Assembly: GCA_964291635.2 (NCBI GenBank)
Contig: OZ219907.1
Location: 62,001-126,000 of the forward strand
DNA: 64,000 bases
Direction of reading: 5' to 3'
From: JAPPHA01 sp964291635
Lineage (GTDB): Bacteria > Pseudomonadota > Alphaproteobacteria > Rhodobacterales > Rhodobacteraceae
Positions 1 through 9,496 of this stretch are shown here, in pieces (positions within the stretch are counted from its first letter, which is position 1; each line of letters begins with the position of its first letter). The position numbers were made by a program, and so were the translations under genes. The notes below the pieces were generated by a model. The model saw only the letters and a list, made by a program, of their open reading frames with translations. It was not told where the DNA came from and searched no databases.

Positions 1-10
1 ATTTCGGCAA

Positions 11-805
11 ATGTTCACGACTTGGGGCCACATGGCCGGTACCTCCAACGCCCGACATGCGCCGGGTCTCGTAGCGGCCGCGGCAGTTGTCGTTGCCATG
101 GTGGCGGTTTCGACCGCCAGCCGGGCGGAAACCTGGCGCGGGCTGACAGTCGCGCCTGAAGACCGCTGCTCCAGGTACGACAGGAAAAGCGATTACAGGT
201 ATCCCCAGTCAGTCGAACTGGAAATCGTTCGTAACCTGGGTTCGGTCTACGGCCCGTATACGGGCACGTGTTTTACCTCGGAGTCGGAGACCGATATCGA
301 ACACATTGTCAGTACGAGCGAGGCCCACGACTCGGGCCTATGTTCACGGGATCGGGCAACACGCATGCGGTTCGCTCGCGACCTTCGTAATCTCACCCTT
401 GCTTCGCCGCGCGTGAACCGCCACGAAAAAAGTGGAAGGGATGCAGCGGAATGGCTGCCGGACCGCAATCGATGCTGGTTCGCGGCCCGGATCCTGGAAG
501 TACGGCGCACTTATGATCTAACCATTGATCGTCGCGAAGCGGAGGTCCTGGAAGGGATACTGTCCGGTTGTGAACACACAGCCATGGAACCAAAGGTTTG
601 CCGCGTGACGACGTCAAGGGACCGGAACGTCGATGCCTCGTCAGAGGGCGACATCGATGACGTTCTCGCGCGTTACGACGACAACGCGAATGGCCGCATT
701 ACCTGCAAGGAAGCGCGCAGGCACGGAATAACCCCGGTTCCTCGCGAACACCCTGCCTATCGCTACATGCGTGACGGCGATGGCGACGGCGTCGTGTGTG
801 AATGA
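11..805 (+). CDS. Secreted HNH (DUF1524-type) nuclease-like protein with Excalibur Ca-binding tail
   Basis: The N-terminus (residues about 15-39) is a hydrophobic Ala/Val-rich stretch ending in SRAE, which looks like a signal peptide, so export is inferred. The middle part carries the DUF1524/GmrSD-like HNH signature: EHIV followed by SEAHDSG near residues 97-107, then DLRNLTLASPRVNR and a DRNRCWFAARILEVRR block. The C-terminus has an EF-hand-like YDDNANGRITCKEA segment and ends in the Excalibur pattern DGDGDGVVCE. The family is predicted to be an extracellular metal-dependent nuclease; its substrate is unknown. The ATG at 11 is used, and the ATG at 32 is an alternative. The upstream region lies outside the window. 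Confidence 0.8.
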   Translation: MFTTWGHMAGTSNARHAPGLVAAAAVVVAMVAVSTASRAETWRGLTVAPEDRCSRYDRKSDYRYPQSVELEIVRNLGSVYGPYTGTCFTSESETDIEHIVSTSEAHDSGLCSRDRATRMRFARDLRNLTLASPRVNRHEKSGRDAAEWLPDRNRCWFAARILEVRRTYDLTIDRREAEVLEGILSGCEHTAMEPKVCRVTTSRDRNVDASSEGDIDDVLARYDDNANGRITCKEARRHGITPVPREHPAYRYMRDGDGDGVVCE

Positions 806-1219
806 TCGAGGATGTTCGCAGAAATCGCCAGGCAGTTTGCCACGGGACTGGCGTCTCCTTTTCACTGCGACCCGTTGCCCGTCGAAGCCATCACCTCTAT
901 CCACCCGGCCATACCGGCACCTGCAACCAGTCCGACTATGGCGCGTAGTATTCCGTCAACGATCCGGAAGCCCTCGGACGCGCGTTGGTGAAGGTGACCA
1001 AGGAATGGTTATTCGATCAACAGGTAACCTGTTACTCGCTGAACCGGGTGCATGGATTGGCAGCCGCTACCTCAAGCCTCCGCCTTGATCCCACTCTCAG
1101 GAGTCCGTCCGACCCGACAATCGCCGCGTGATTGAGCGGTGCCCCTGCCAGCGCACCTGTACATGTCACTTGCACATTTGCATTGGATAATCCAGAATGC
1201 GTTGAGCGAATGTGGGGCG
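806..1219. other. Gene-poor stretch, possible decayed ORF tail
   Basis: No intact gene is visible between the HNH gene and the antitoxin. One frame around 950-1060 gives a protein-like segment (DPEALGRALVKVTKEWLF) but it has no start and I recognise no family. It may be the worn end of a lost gene. Confidence 0.3.
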
Positions 1220-1516
1220 ATGACAGAGATGACACAAGCCAAGTACAAGATTGCCGAAGCGAGAGCGCGGTTTTCGGAGTTGGTTGAGAGGGCAAGCCGA
1301 GGAGAGGAAATCACCATCCTGCGTGGTGAGACAATACGGGCACGGCTGGTCCCGGCGGAAGACGTAGGCAAGCGCGTTTTTGGCGCACTTCGGCACCTGT
1401 CGCCGCCGGATGATCTCTTCGATCAGGACGACCCGCAACAAGCTTCCATCGATGCCGGTGAACATACCGACGCGACTGGCATCTGGCGGGAAAGGCAGGC
1501 AGGTGGCAAATCGTGA
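1220..1516 (+). CDS. Phd/YefM-type antitoxin of a VapBC-like pair
   Basis: A protein of about 98 residues. The N-terminal half matches the Phd/YefM fold: KIAEARARFSELVERASRGEEITILRG, the usual DNA-binding and dimerising part. The acidic, poorly structured C-terminus would bind and block the toxin. It is followed directly by a PIN-domain toxin whose GTG start overlaps this gene's stop (GTGA), a typical co-translated toxin-antitoxin layout. An ATG at 1229 is an equally possible start. Such antitoxins usually repress their own promoter; I did not identify an operator. Confidence 0.85.
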   Translation: MTEMTQAKYKIAEARARFSELVERASRGEEITILRGETIRARLVPAEDVGKRVFGALRHLSPPDDLFDQDDPQQASIDAGEHTDATGIWRERQAGGKS

Positions 1517-1896
1517 GGCTGCTGCTCGACAGCCACGTTCTGTACTGGTGGATGATCGGCAGCGCTCGGTTGCCGCGCCCGACCCGTGCCCTGGTCGAAG
1601 ACAAGAGCAATACCATACTCGTCAGCGCGGTCAGCTTTTACGAGATCGAATACAAGATACACTTGCGCAGACTGAATCTGCCACCACAGGAACTCCGTGC
1701 GGCGTTTGCAGTCAGTGGCATGCAACGCCTTGCGATTACGGATGAACATGCTGAACTGGCGGCCACGCTCAACTGGGACCACCGCGACCCGTGGGACCGG
1801 CTTCTGGCGGCCCAGGCTCGTCTCGAAGGCTGTGCTCTCGTGTCGGCCGACGGCATCTTTTACGGTTTGGATCTGGATCTGATCTGGAAAAAATGA
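1513..1896 (+). CDS. PIN-domain toxin (VapC family)
   Basis: A 127-residue PIN protein. The acidic active-site positions are visible: LLLDSHVLYWW (D6), YEIEYK near residue 47, RDPWDRLLAAQA near residue 95 and SADGIFYG near residue 114. The family consists of Mg-dependent ribonucleases that cut tRNA or mRNA when not held by their antitoxin. It starts with GTG at 1513, overlapping the antitoxin stop by four bases. Full length and without lesions, unlike the three broken toxin-antitoxin loci at 14.6-16 kb. Confidence 0.88.
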   Translation: MRLLLDSHVLYWWMIGSARLPRPTRALVEDKSNTILVSAVSFYEIEYKIHLRRLNLPPQELRAAFAVSGMQRLAITDEHAELAATLNWDHRDPWDRLLAAQARLEGCALVSADGIFYGLDLDLIWKK

Positions 1897-2202
1897 AGAA
1901 GCACGGTATCTTCCGGCCACGATTTCCGACTGTTTCAGGCCATGAGGCCATGATCGGGGAAATTTACGTGGATGTCGCCGATGTCGACGGGCCATCCCCC
2001 TTGATGTCTGCATTCGAGTGCCGCCGTCAGGATTGGGGCGGTCCGGCTCATTCGGTTCTTGCGCGGCGCGCGAACCACGGCTGTCACTGGTTTGCCAACC
2101 GGATACTGGTTTCCAACCATCTGTTGCCATTTGTCCGACTGTGCGACTTCCGGCCAAGTGCAAGTTTTTCCTAGCTCGGTGCGATTCGCGGCGCATTGAC
2201 AA
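1897..2202. other. Intergenic region, nothing recognised
   Basis: Short open frames on both strands show no recognisable family, and no clear hairpin or repeat is seen. It separates the toxin-antitoxin pair from the restriction-modification pseudogene. Confidence 0.4.
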
Positions 2203-3754
2203 ATGCGCCTTTCGTGGAACGAAGTTCGCGTTCGCGCCGCCGTCTTCGCCGAAGACTGGCAGGACGCGGCCTATGAGAAAAGCGAAACGCAGAGCTTCTA
2301 CAACGCTTTCTTCGACGTGTTCGCAGTGCAGCGCCGAAGTGTCGCGCGTTGCGAGGCGCATGTCGCGAAGCTGGACAATCGTTCGGGCTTCATAGACCTT
2401 TTCTGGCCCGGCTTACTGATCGTCGAGCAGAAAAGCGCCGGGCGCGATCTTAAGGCGGCCTACGAACAGGCTGGGGAGTATTTCGACGCACTGCCGAGCG
2501 CGACCGCCCGCGCTGCATTCTGGTGAGCGATTTCCAGACCTTCGAGCTTCACGATCCGGACGAGCGGGAGACCCTATACTTCGCACTCGCGGACCTGCCG
2601 GCGCATGTGGAGGCGTTCGGCTTTATTCTTGGCGTTCAGCGTCGGACGTTTCGTGATCAGGATCCGGCGAACATCAAGGCAGCCGAACTCGTCGGGCGGC
2701 TACATGACGCGCTTGAGGATGCCGGTCACAGAGGTCATGATCTGGAACGGTTCCTCGTGCGCGTCATGTTCTGCATGTTCGCCGATGACACCGGGGTGTT
2801 CGAGCCGCCAACAATTTTCCTCGACTTCATCAAGACGCCCACGGGAGAGGACGGGGCCGATCTCGGACCATGGCTCGCGCAATTGTTCGAGGTGCTCGAC
2901 ACGCCAGAGGACGAATGCGCTGTGACGCTCGACGAAGACCTGGCCCGGTTCCCTTACGTCAACGGCGATCTGTTCAAGGGGCACCTTCGGACGTTCTCTT
3001 TCAATGCGGCGATGCGCGATGCGTTGCTCGATGCCTGCCGTTTCGACTGGTCGAACAATTCGCCCGCGAATTTCGGCGCACTGTTCCAGTCGGTAATGGA
3101 CCCGGCGGAACGCCGCGCCAAAGGGGCGCACTACACGACCGAGAAGAACCGCAAGAGTACATTGGCAATTGCTGATTATCCGACGAAGTACAATGTTGAG
3201 GTCATCCCTTCTGCGCCGTTCCTGATGATTCCCGAGGTCAGTTCGGAGCGGCGAAAGTACGCTCCGATTGGTTGGCTGGAGCCGCCGACCATTCCCAGCA
3301 ACCTTGTGCGCATCCTGGAAAACGGCTCATAGTCGGACTTCGCCTTACTGACCTCTGCCATTCACATGGCTTGGCTGCGCCATATCGGTGGACGGCTCAA
3401 GAGCGACTACCGCTACTCCATCGGCCTCGTCTACAACACCTTCCCGATGCCGCCCAAGGGTGCGGACCTGTTGAAACTGGAACCGCTGGCGCAAGCGGTA
3501 TCGACTGACGAGTTGCCCATCCGGGCGCGACGCCGGCCAATCTCTATGATCCCGACCTGATGCCGCCGAACCTGCGGCGGGCGCATCAGGCGCTCGACCG
3601 CGCCGTGGATCGGCTTGACCGGCGCACGGGTTTTGCTTCCGAGCGTGAGCGGGTCGAGCATTTGTTCATGCTGTATGAAAAGTTGTGCGCACCCCTGACA
3701 ACAAAGACGAAAACGAAGCGACTAAGGCGTCGGATTACGAGCCATGCGGCATGA
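2203..3754 (+). pseudogene. MmeI-like (type IIL) restriction-modification enzyme, internally deleted
   Basis: Four reading-frame pieces together follow an MmeI-like DNA methyltransferase/nuclease. Piece 1 (2203-2526) has the N-terminal part, with FIDLFWPGLLIVEQKSAG and AYEQAGEYFDALP. A one-base frameshift near 2493 leads to piece 2 (2523-3332), starting VSDFQTFELHD and reaching KGAHYTTEKN. The protein then jumps straight to IPEVSSERRKYAPIGWLEPPTIPSNLVR, which belongs far downstream in intact homologues. The whole AdoMet-binding and NPPY catalytic core is therefore deleted. An in-frame TAG at 3330 and another frameshift before 3560 interrupt the target-recognition end (HMAWLRHIGGRLKSDYRYS, LYDPDLMPP). 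Enzymatically dead. Confidence 0.85.
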
Positions 3755-3950
3755 CACGTCATCCAGGAGATGAAAGAGCTGACTGTTGTCGGCTCAGCGG
3801 ATCGGGACCCGTTTGACAGTTTTGAGATCTGCGCCGAAGCGATCTCAGCCCTAACTCACTTTTCATGACGCGGCGGGTGCGTGCCGGAGTTGCCAGTACA
3901 TGTTCTGTCGGCACCCATGAACAATTTACGCTGGTGCCGCATGGTCAGGA

Positions 3951-4835
3951 TCAGGCATGGGGAAGGCTTTGCGGGATGTCAGGGATACCGGTCAGGAAAA
4001 TCGCATCATGTTGATGGTTCGAATAAGCGCAGAAGATGTATTCGTTCCAGTGGTTGGGATCCGGACCGTATTTCATCAGGTGGCGGCGTGCGCCATCCAC
4101 CTTGGGCAATTCCTTCTTCTCCTTCATCCGTGCGAACTCGCGTTTCAGATAATCGGTAAAGGCGCGTTCGGGATAGTCCCGGATCACGTAGGGCGTGTTG
4201 AACACGATGTGCTGGTGGCACAAGTGGTGGGGCGGAGGAAGCACCCGCACGAACCAGATCTGGCCCTTTTTGCCGCGATAGCCGGCTGGAGACAGGCAGG
4301 ATAAGACTTCCCGTGTGCCGACTTCGCGCAGAAGAACTGCCCCGTCCTTGCAGCCGCAATGTACGTAAAAGCCCATCCTCGACTGCTGCATCAGCTCAAC
4401 GATGTCCGTCACCCAGGACAGTCCGTCAAACTCGGGAACGATGCGAAGGATACACGTGCCCATGGTTTCCCGGCTGCTGCCGAACTGGACGTCGAACATT
4501 GCCCACATCGTGAAATAGCTGGTGGTCAACGGGCTCATCGGCGGATAGTCCGGCATGTATTCTTCCTCGGCGTCACCGACGATTCTGGCGTACCCCTTCG
4601 CTTCTCTCAACCCGGAGATGAGCTCGGTCATCACCGACGCGAAGTTCTGCCCCACGCAGTACATGGCGTGACAAGGGTCATAGTCCGCGAACTTCTTGGA
4701 GAGGGTCTTATCGTCGCCAACGAGGCCGGTTTCAAGAGCCAACTCCCTGCCTTCCCGCCAGGCCGCTAGGTCGACGACTTTCGATTTGCGAGACGATTTG
4801 AGCTTTTTCGCGATTTTGTTGGCAACGGATCCCAT
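3951..4835 (-). CDS. Unrecognised conserved-looking protein, 294 aa
   Basis: I do not recognise the family. The protein is soluble, with no signal peptide or membrane segments. It opens with a short Lys-rich stretch (NKIAKKLKSSRKSK). It is rich in aromatic residues, with Cys and His scattered through it, for example CHAMYCVGQNF, YVHCGCKDG and HHLCHQHIVFN, which might bind metal. No conserved catalytic motif can be named. It stands alone on the minus strand between the restriction pseudogene and the ABC importer operon. No strong ribosome binding site is visible before the ATG at 4835, so the start is uncertain. Confidence 0.6.
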   Translation of the reverse strand: MGSVANKIAKKLKSSRKSKVVDLAAWREGRELALETGLVGDDKTLSKKFADYDPCHAMYCVGQNFASVMTELISGLREAKGYARIVGDAEEEYMPDYPPMSPLTTSYFTMWAMFDVQFGSSRETMGTCILRIVPEFDGLSWVTDIVELMQQSRMGFYVHCGCKDGAVLLREVGTREVLSCLSPAGYRGKKGQIWFVRVLPPPHHLCHQHIVFNTPYVIRDYPERAFTDYLKREFARMKEKKELPKVDGARRHLMKYGPDPNHWNEYIFCAYSNHQHDAIFLTGIPDIPQSLPHA

Positions 4836-5077
4836 GGCACGCTTTCAGTGGTTTTCGTTTGTGGGCTCACCCGTTCACGCAGGAACAAGAAGGCGAGGTG
4901 GCGCGAACCCTGCCTGACCTTGGTTGTCCTGGTTTACCGGGGCAAGGCTTCACCTAATGTCCGGTCGACCATCCACGGAAGGGACTCCGGGAGAATCGGG
5001 TCTTCGAAACGCTACGGTCGTGATTTAGACTTTTCGCGGTTTTGGTGCCACAGTCATGACTCAGGAAAGGCCCGGGT

Positions 5078-5112
5078 CCGGCCCCGAGGTTCGTGTAAAC
5101 ACGCGGGGCCGG
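5078..5112. terminator. GC-rich hairpin beyond the ABC importer operon
   Basis: A perfect 9-bp stem (CCGGCCCCG at 5078-5086, CGGGGCCGG at 5104-5112) encloses a 17-base loop that itself holds a CGTG/CACG stem. It lies downstream of the permease gene in the minus direction, in a 371-bp stretch (4836-5206) without a gene. No T-run follows, so termination is only a guess. Confidence 0.4.
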
Positions 5113-5206
5113 TCCAGCCATCGTGCATCAGCCGTGTAAACAGGACGCGTCAAGGCAGGATAAACGATTTTCCGAAGAGGGCATGACCGACGAAGCGTCC
5201 GCGCGG

Positions 5207-7312
5207 TCAAGCCGCCCTGCCCTCTTCGAGTTTGCGTTGTGCGGCCTGACACATGCGATCGGCCATCATCGCGATGATGGCCATCCCGGCGCCCGCAACC
5301 AGTCCGATTCCGACGTCGCCCTTGCTCAGCCCTATATAGACCTGCTGCCCCAGGCCGTTGGTACCGACCAGGGCCGCGATCACGAGCATCGCGATTGCAT
5401 ACATGATCGTCTGATTGAGTCCGAGCATGATGTTCGGGAGTGCAAGCGGTAGTTTCACGCGCCACAAGAGCTGTCCGGGCGTGCATCCCATCGAACGGGC
5501 AGCCTCCACCACGTCGTGCGGAACGTTTTTCAATCCGTGCTCGGCGTATCGGAAGGCAGGCACATAGGAATAAGCCATGATCGCGAGCAACGCCGTGAAT
5601 TCGCCGATCTTGAACACCATGACGATGGGAATGAGGATGACGAAAAGCGGCATGGTCTGCAAAGTGTCGTTGACGGGCCTCATGATGCGGGACACGTGAT
5701 CATTATGGGCGGCCCAGATGCCGAGCGAAGAGCCGAACAGAAACGAAATGACGACTGCGATTCCGCAGAGCCAGAACGACAACATGGTCTTGTCCCAGGC
5801 GTCCGAGACGAGGAGAAACACCAGGCCTGCAAATACGCCGATCGCGAGGCGAATTCCTCCGAGGCGCCACGATGTCATCAGGAGCACGGCGAGAAAGGCC
5901 AGCCAGGAGATTTCCGTTACGCCGAACAGAAACATGCTTCCCGCAACGGCAATCGCAACCGCAGCGTTGGTGCCGAACCCGCGGAGCCCCGCCCAGGCGG
6001 CCAGCAATAGGCATGCGACGCTTCCAGCAGTGAAATATCCGGACCAGGCGAATCCCCAGGTAAACGGAGTCACGGTCTGACCAAGGCCAATTTTCAATGG
6101 CAACATCGCATAGAACAGGAAAACCCTCTTGATCTCCTTGATTGCCGGCTGGAAGTTCACCACGAACCAGGTGATGAAATCGTTCATCGGGCCGGCCGGA
6201 GAAACGACCCAGTTACCCGGATATGCCACCAATACCGGAACAAACCTGCCGATGACCGCGATGGTGACGGAGCCGGCGAGGACGAACACCCAGAAACGGT
6301 TCCTTCGGTACCATGTCGAGCGGTCCTCCTCGTCCGATTGGCGCGTTGCGAGGCCATTGGTCACGCGGTCAAGTATCATGGCCATGAGCGCGATGACGAT
6401 GCCGGCGAGGAGGCTTTCACCGAATTGGGCTTTTCGTATCGTGCTGAGGACTTCCCAGCCGATGTCACTGGTTCCTCCGATAATGGATGCAACGATGACC
6501 ATGCTGAGCGAAGCCATCGTGGTCTGGTTGATGCCGAGCAGTAGCTGGCGAAGTGCGGTGGGTACACGAACCCGCCAGAAGAGCTGTCTGCGGTTTGCGC
6601 CCGACATCAGGCCCGAATCGATGATGTCCGGCGCGACAGTCCTCAGCCCGACGAGCGTGTTTCGAACCATCGGGGCAAAAGAGTAGAGAACGCTGGCGAT
6701 CAGCCCGACGACCGGTCCGAATCCGAACAGGATCAGGATGGGAAGCAGGTAGGCGAACGCGGGAACGGTTTGCAAAACATCGAGCGTTGGAGTGATCGCC
6801 CTTTCGGCCGCGCGCGAGGCGAAAGCCCAAACACCCAGAATAAACCCGATCAGGACAGCGAGCGGCACCGAAATCGCGACCAGCGACAGGGAATTCATGC
6901 TCTCTTCCCAGTAGCCGATGACCAGCATGTAACCGAGGCTCAAGACCGTGAACACGGTCAGTTTCCAGCCGCCCGCCCGCCAGGATACCGCGCCGGCGAC
7001 GAACATGAGGACGGGCCAGGGCAGCCAGTGCAGCAGGTCACGCACCCACGACATCGGATGGTCCAACAACCACGCGATTGCCCGGAAAAACGGCTTCGTG
7101 GTTGCCACGACGACATCTTCGGCCAGATTGATCCAGTCGCTGATCGGGAGCGTCAGGGTTTCCGGATAACTGGCCAACCACGGCAGATGGCCGGATAACC
7201 CGATGCATCCGGCCGCGAACAGCAACACGACCGCCCATCCCAGCGTAGCCCTGTCCAAGCCGGCGGTGGCCCATGCGCGAGAAAACGTCGTGTCAATCGA
7301 GACGGCAGGCAT
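5207..7312 (-). CDS. Betaine/proline-type ABC importer permease with two fused ProW domains
   Basis: A 701-residue integral membrane protein in which two BPD_transp_1 permease domains are joined in one chain. The first has the TLDVLQTVPAFAYLLPILILFGFG block (about residues 175-200) and the second the parallel DTLQTMPLFVILIPIVMVF block. An EAA-type loop (DVVEAARSMGCTPGQLLWRVKLP) precedes the last helices and would contact the ATPase. Ordinary ProW is about half this length, so one polypeptide probably supplies both halves of the channel. It is the last gene of the minus-strand operon binding protein - ATPase - permease, with only 15 bases after the ATPase gene. The substrate is likely a quaternary amine (inference). 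Confidence 0.88.
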   Translation of the reverse strand: MPAVSIDTTFSRAWATAGLDRATLGWAVVLLFAAGCIGLSGHLPWLASYPETLTLPISDWINLAEDVVVATTKPFFRAIAWLLDHPMSWVRDLLHWLPWPVLMFVAGAVSWRAGGWKLTVFTVLSLGYMLVIGYWEESMNSLSLVAISVPLAVLIGFILGVWAFASRAAERAITPTLDVLQTVPAFAYLLPILILFGFGPVVGLIASVLYSFAPMVRNTLVGLRTVAPDIIDSGLMSGANRRQLFWRVRVPTALRQLLLGINQTTMASLSMVIVASIIGGTSDIGWEVLSTIRKAQFGESLLAGIVIALMAMILDRVTNGLATRQSDEEDRSTWYRRNRFWVFVLAGSVTIAVIGRFVPVLVAYPGNWVVSPAGPMNDFITWFVVNFQPAIKEIKRVFLFYAMLPLKIGLGQTVTPFTWGFAWSGYFTAGSVACLLLAAWAGLRGFGTNAAVAIAVAGSMFLFGVTEISWLAFLAVLLMTSWRLGGIRLAIGVFAGLVFLLVSDAWDKTMLSFWLCGIAVVISFLFGSSLGIWAAHNDHVSRIMRPVNDTLQTMPLFVILIPIVMVFKIGEFTALLAIMAYSYVPAFRYAEHGLKNVPHDVVEAARSMGCTPGQLLWRVKLPLALPNIMLGLNQTIMYAIAMLVIAALVGTNGLGQQVYIGLSKGDVGIGLVAGAGMAIIAMMADRMCQAAQRKLEEGRAA

Positions 7313-7327
7313 GGACGTCCTTTCGCG

Positions 7328-8416
7328 TCACTGCTCCTTTTCGGCATTCGCTGGAGACGTTTCCGAAACATCCGAAACGTCAACCCCGGACAAGTTGCGG
7401 ACGACGCTGTCGGGGGTCACCGTACCGAGCACGGCATCGTTGTCGCCGGTGATCAGAACGCCGGACGGGTTCCTGGCGAGAACCGGGAGAAGGTTTTCCA
7501 CCGACATTTCCGCGGAAGCGGTAGGCATGGTCGTGGTATCGCCGCGGGCGGGCGCGGCGATTTGCCCCGCAGTCAGGACCCGGATTCGAGGAACCTCGCT
7601 GGTGAATTGCGAGACGTAGTCATCGGCGGGGGAAAACACCAGTTCCTTCGGAGTTCCGATCTGGACGATCTTGCCGTCGCGCATGATCGCCATCCGGTCC
7701 GCCACCCGGAGCGCTTCGAGAAAGTCGTGCGTGATGAAAACGATCGACTTGTGAAGAAGCTGCTGAATCCGGAGGAATTCGTCCTGCATCTGTTTGCGGA
7801 TCAGCGGGTCCAGGGCGCTGAACGGTTCGTCGAGAAACCAGATTTCGGGCTCTACTGCGAGAGAGCGTGCAATTCCTACCCGCTGTTGCTGCCCGCCGGA
7901 AAGCTGTCTCGGATAGCTCGTCTCCCGTCCTGCAAGTCCCACCAGTTCGATGACCCGCTCAACCTGGACACGCAGGTCGGACTCGGGGACTTTCTGCAAC
8001 CTCAGTGGAAAGGCGATGTTCTCGAGCACGGTCAGGTGCGGAAGTAGTCCGAAGTTCTGGAACACCATCCCCATCTTGTGGCGGCGGATTTCGATCAACT
8101 CCTGTTCGGTTGCCTCGAGGAGATTCTCGCCATCAAGGATGACTTCGCCGCATGTGGGTTCCACCAGGCGCGAGAGGCACCGGACGACAGTGGATTTTCC
8201 GGAACCAGAAAGCCCCATGATGGCGAAGATCTCGCCGGTGTGAAGATCGAAATTGACGTCGATCGCCGCAGGAATGAACCCTTTCGCACGAAGTTCCCGA
8301 GCGAGGACGTCGGGATGTTCTCGATGGGTTCCAGATTGAAAGAACGGCCCGGGGTCGGATCCGTAGACCATCCACAGGTTGCGGCATTTCAACTTGACGG
8401 GAGTATCGGCGCTCAC
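7328..8416 (-). CDS. ProV-like ABC importer ATPase
   Basis: A 362-residue ATP-binding subunit. Walker A is GLSGSGKST, the signature is LSGGQQQRVGIARSL, Walker B is IWFLDEPFSALDP, and the H-loop is FITHDFLEAL. It has the extra N-terminal region typical of ProV/OpuAA ATPases of glycine-betaine importers. The C-terminal 80 residues or so (from RIRVLTAGQ, including PSGVLITGDNDAVLG) resemble a degenerate CBS region, which in relatives senses ionic strength. It powers the permease encoded next to it. The preceding binding-protein gene is separated by 114 bp containing a strong hairpin. Confidence 0.9.
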   Translation of the reverse strand: MSADTPVKLKCRNLWMVYGSDPGPFFQSGTHREHPDVLARELRAKGFIPAAIDVNFDLHTGEIFAIMGLSGSGKSTVVRCLSRLVEPTCGEVILDGENLLEATEQELIEIRRHKMGMVFQNFGLLPHLTVLENIAFPLRLQKVPESDLRVQVERVIELVGLAGRETSYPRQLSGGQQQRVGIARSLAVEPEIWFLDEPFSALDPLIRKQMQDEFLRIQQLLHKSIVFITHDFLEALRVADRMAIMRDGKIVQIGTPKELVFSPADDYVSQFTSEVPRIRVLTAGQIAAPARGDTTTMPTASAEMSVENLLPVLARNPSGVLITGDNDAVLGTVTPDSVVRNLSGVDVSDVSETSPANAEKEQ

Positions 8417-8490
8417 CGGCGAATTCCGGTCACAACGATGCGGGCGACAATCCGCTCATCGCTCGCGGGGGCCATGTTGCGCGAATAACG

Positions 8491-8516
8491 GGCAGGCGGC
8501 GCATGGGCCGCCTGCC
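8491..8516 (-). promoter_or_regulatory. Intra-operon hairpin between binding protein and ATPase genes
   Basis: GGCAGGCGGC (8491-8500) and GCCGCCTGCC (8507-8516) form a perfect 10-bp stem with a 6-base loop just after the binding-protein stop codon. No T-run follows in the minus direction. In such operons a hairpin here often protects the 5' transcript and lowers downstream expression; that role is inferred. Confidence 0.6.
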
Positions 8517-8530
8517 TCCTGGCGTAATGA

Positions 8531-9496
8531 TCACATGGACGCGGATATCCACGATTTCCACGTGCCACTGTTCTGATCCATCCACTCCTGAACGACTTCT
8601 TCGAGCGGACGCTTTTTCTGATCAACTTCATTGATCATGTAGTTGTGCTCAGCATTTGTCAGCGTGAACTGTTCCAGTAACTTGACAGCTCCGGGCCATT
8701 GTTCGGTCGTACTCTTGCTGACAATTTTGTCGACCGTCGCCTGTTGGAATCCGCAGGCGTTGTCACGTGTCTGGGTTTCCTCGACGCATTCGCCCTCGGC
8801 GTCGTTCCACTCGACCCAGTCCATCTCGTGAACGGCAAACAACCAGTGCGGTTGCCAGAACATGATCAGGATCGGATCGCCGGCCGCAATGGCGCTGCTG
8901 ATTTCAGCAACCATTGCCCCTTCGCTACCGCCGGGAACAGCTGTGAACGGCAACTCGATCGACGCGACCACGTCCTTGGAACGAGTCCCCCAGTCCGCGG
9001 GATACGTGACCAGCCGGCCATTCGGAAATGTCTCGGACGTCGCGAACGCCTGGGTACATTCATAGAGGGCGTTGAAGTCAGGGAGGCCTGGGCATTTTTC
9101 TGCCATGTACGGCGGAAAGATCCATCCTTCCTGCGGCTCAAGGCCGAGCAGGCCCAGGTTCACGATGTCTCCCGAGGCAATGGCATCCGGATAGATGTCT
9201 GAGACACTGTTGGTCCACACTTCGGGTTGAACGTGCAGTTCACCTTGCGCTATCGCCTGGAACTGGGGCAATGCACCCGCCGTGATGAGCTCCACGTTAT
9301 ATCCCATTTCCATGAGGACCGCGCCCGCGATGTTGGCCGAAAGGTGCTGTCCGGTCCATTCATTGACAGCGATCTTGATGGGTGCGTCGGACTCCGGAAT
9401 GTCTGCGGAAACTGGCCCCGAGACTCCGAACGCGATGGCCAGCGCAATCCCTGCCGCCGCCAGGTTCTTTCGGAAATCTGAAACTGGAATTCCCAT
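8531..9496 (-). CDS. Glycine betaine-type ABC substrate-binding protein
   Basis: A 321-residue periplasmic protein of the OpuAC/ProX class. The start is the ATG at 9496, because AAAGGAG lies 6-9 bases upstream; a longer frame to 9538 lacks this. The signal peptide is LAAAGIALAIAFGVSGPVSA. The mature part begins DIPESDAPIKIAVNEWTGQHLSANIAG..., the usual OpuAC opening, and has several Trp residues (FWQPHWLF, MDWVEW) of the kind that form an aromatic cage for a quaternary ammonium. First gene of the importer operon. The ligand could be betaine, choline or a related compound. Confidence 0.88.
   Translation of the reverse strand: MGIPVSDFRKNLAAAGIALAIAFGVSGPVSADIPESDAPIKIAVNEWTGQHLSANIAGAVLMEMGYNVELITAGALPQFQAIAQGELHVQPEVWTNSVSDIYPDAIASGDIVNLGLLGLEPQEGWIFPPYMAEKCPGLPDFNALYECTQAFATSETFPNGRLVTYPADWGTRSKDVVASIELPFTAVPGGSEGAMVAEISSAIAAGDPILIMFWQPHWLFAVHEMDWVEWNDAEGECVEETQTRDNACGFQQATVDKIVSKSTTEQWPGAVKLLEQFTLTNAEHNYMINEVDQKKRPLEEVVQEWMDQNSGTWKSWISASM

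Noticed and set aside
1423..2361. 312-codon minus-strand frame over the PIN toxin
   Set aside because: A shadow of the VapBC-like pair; the plus frames have motifs and a GTGA junction.
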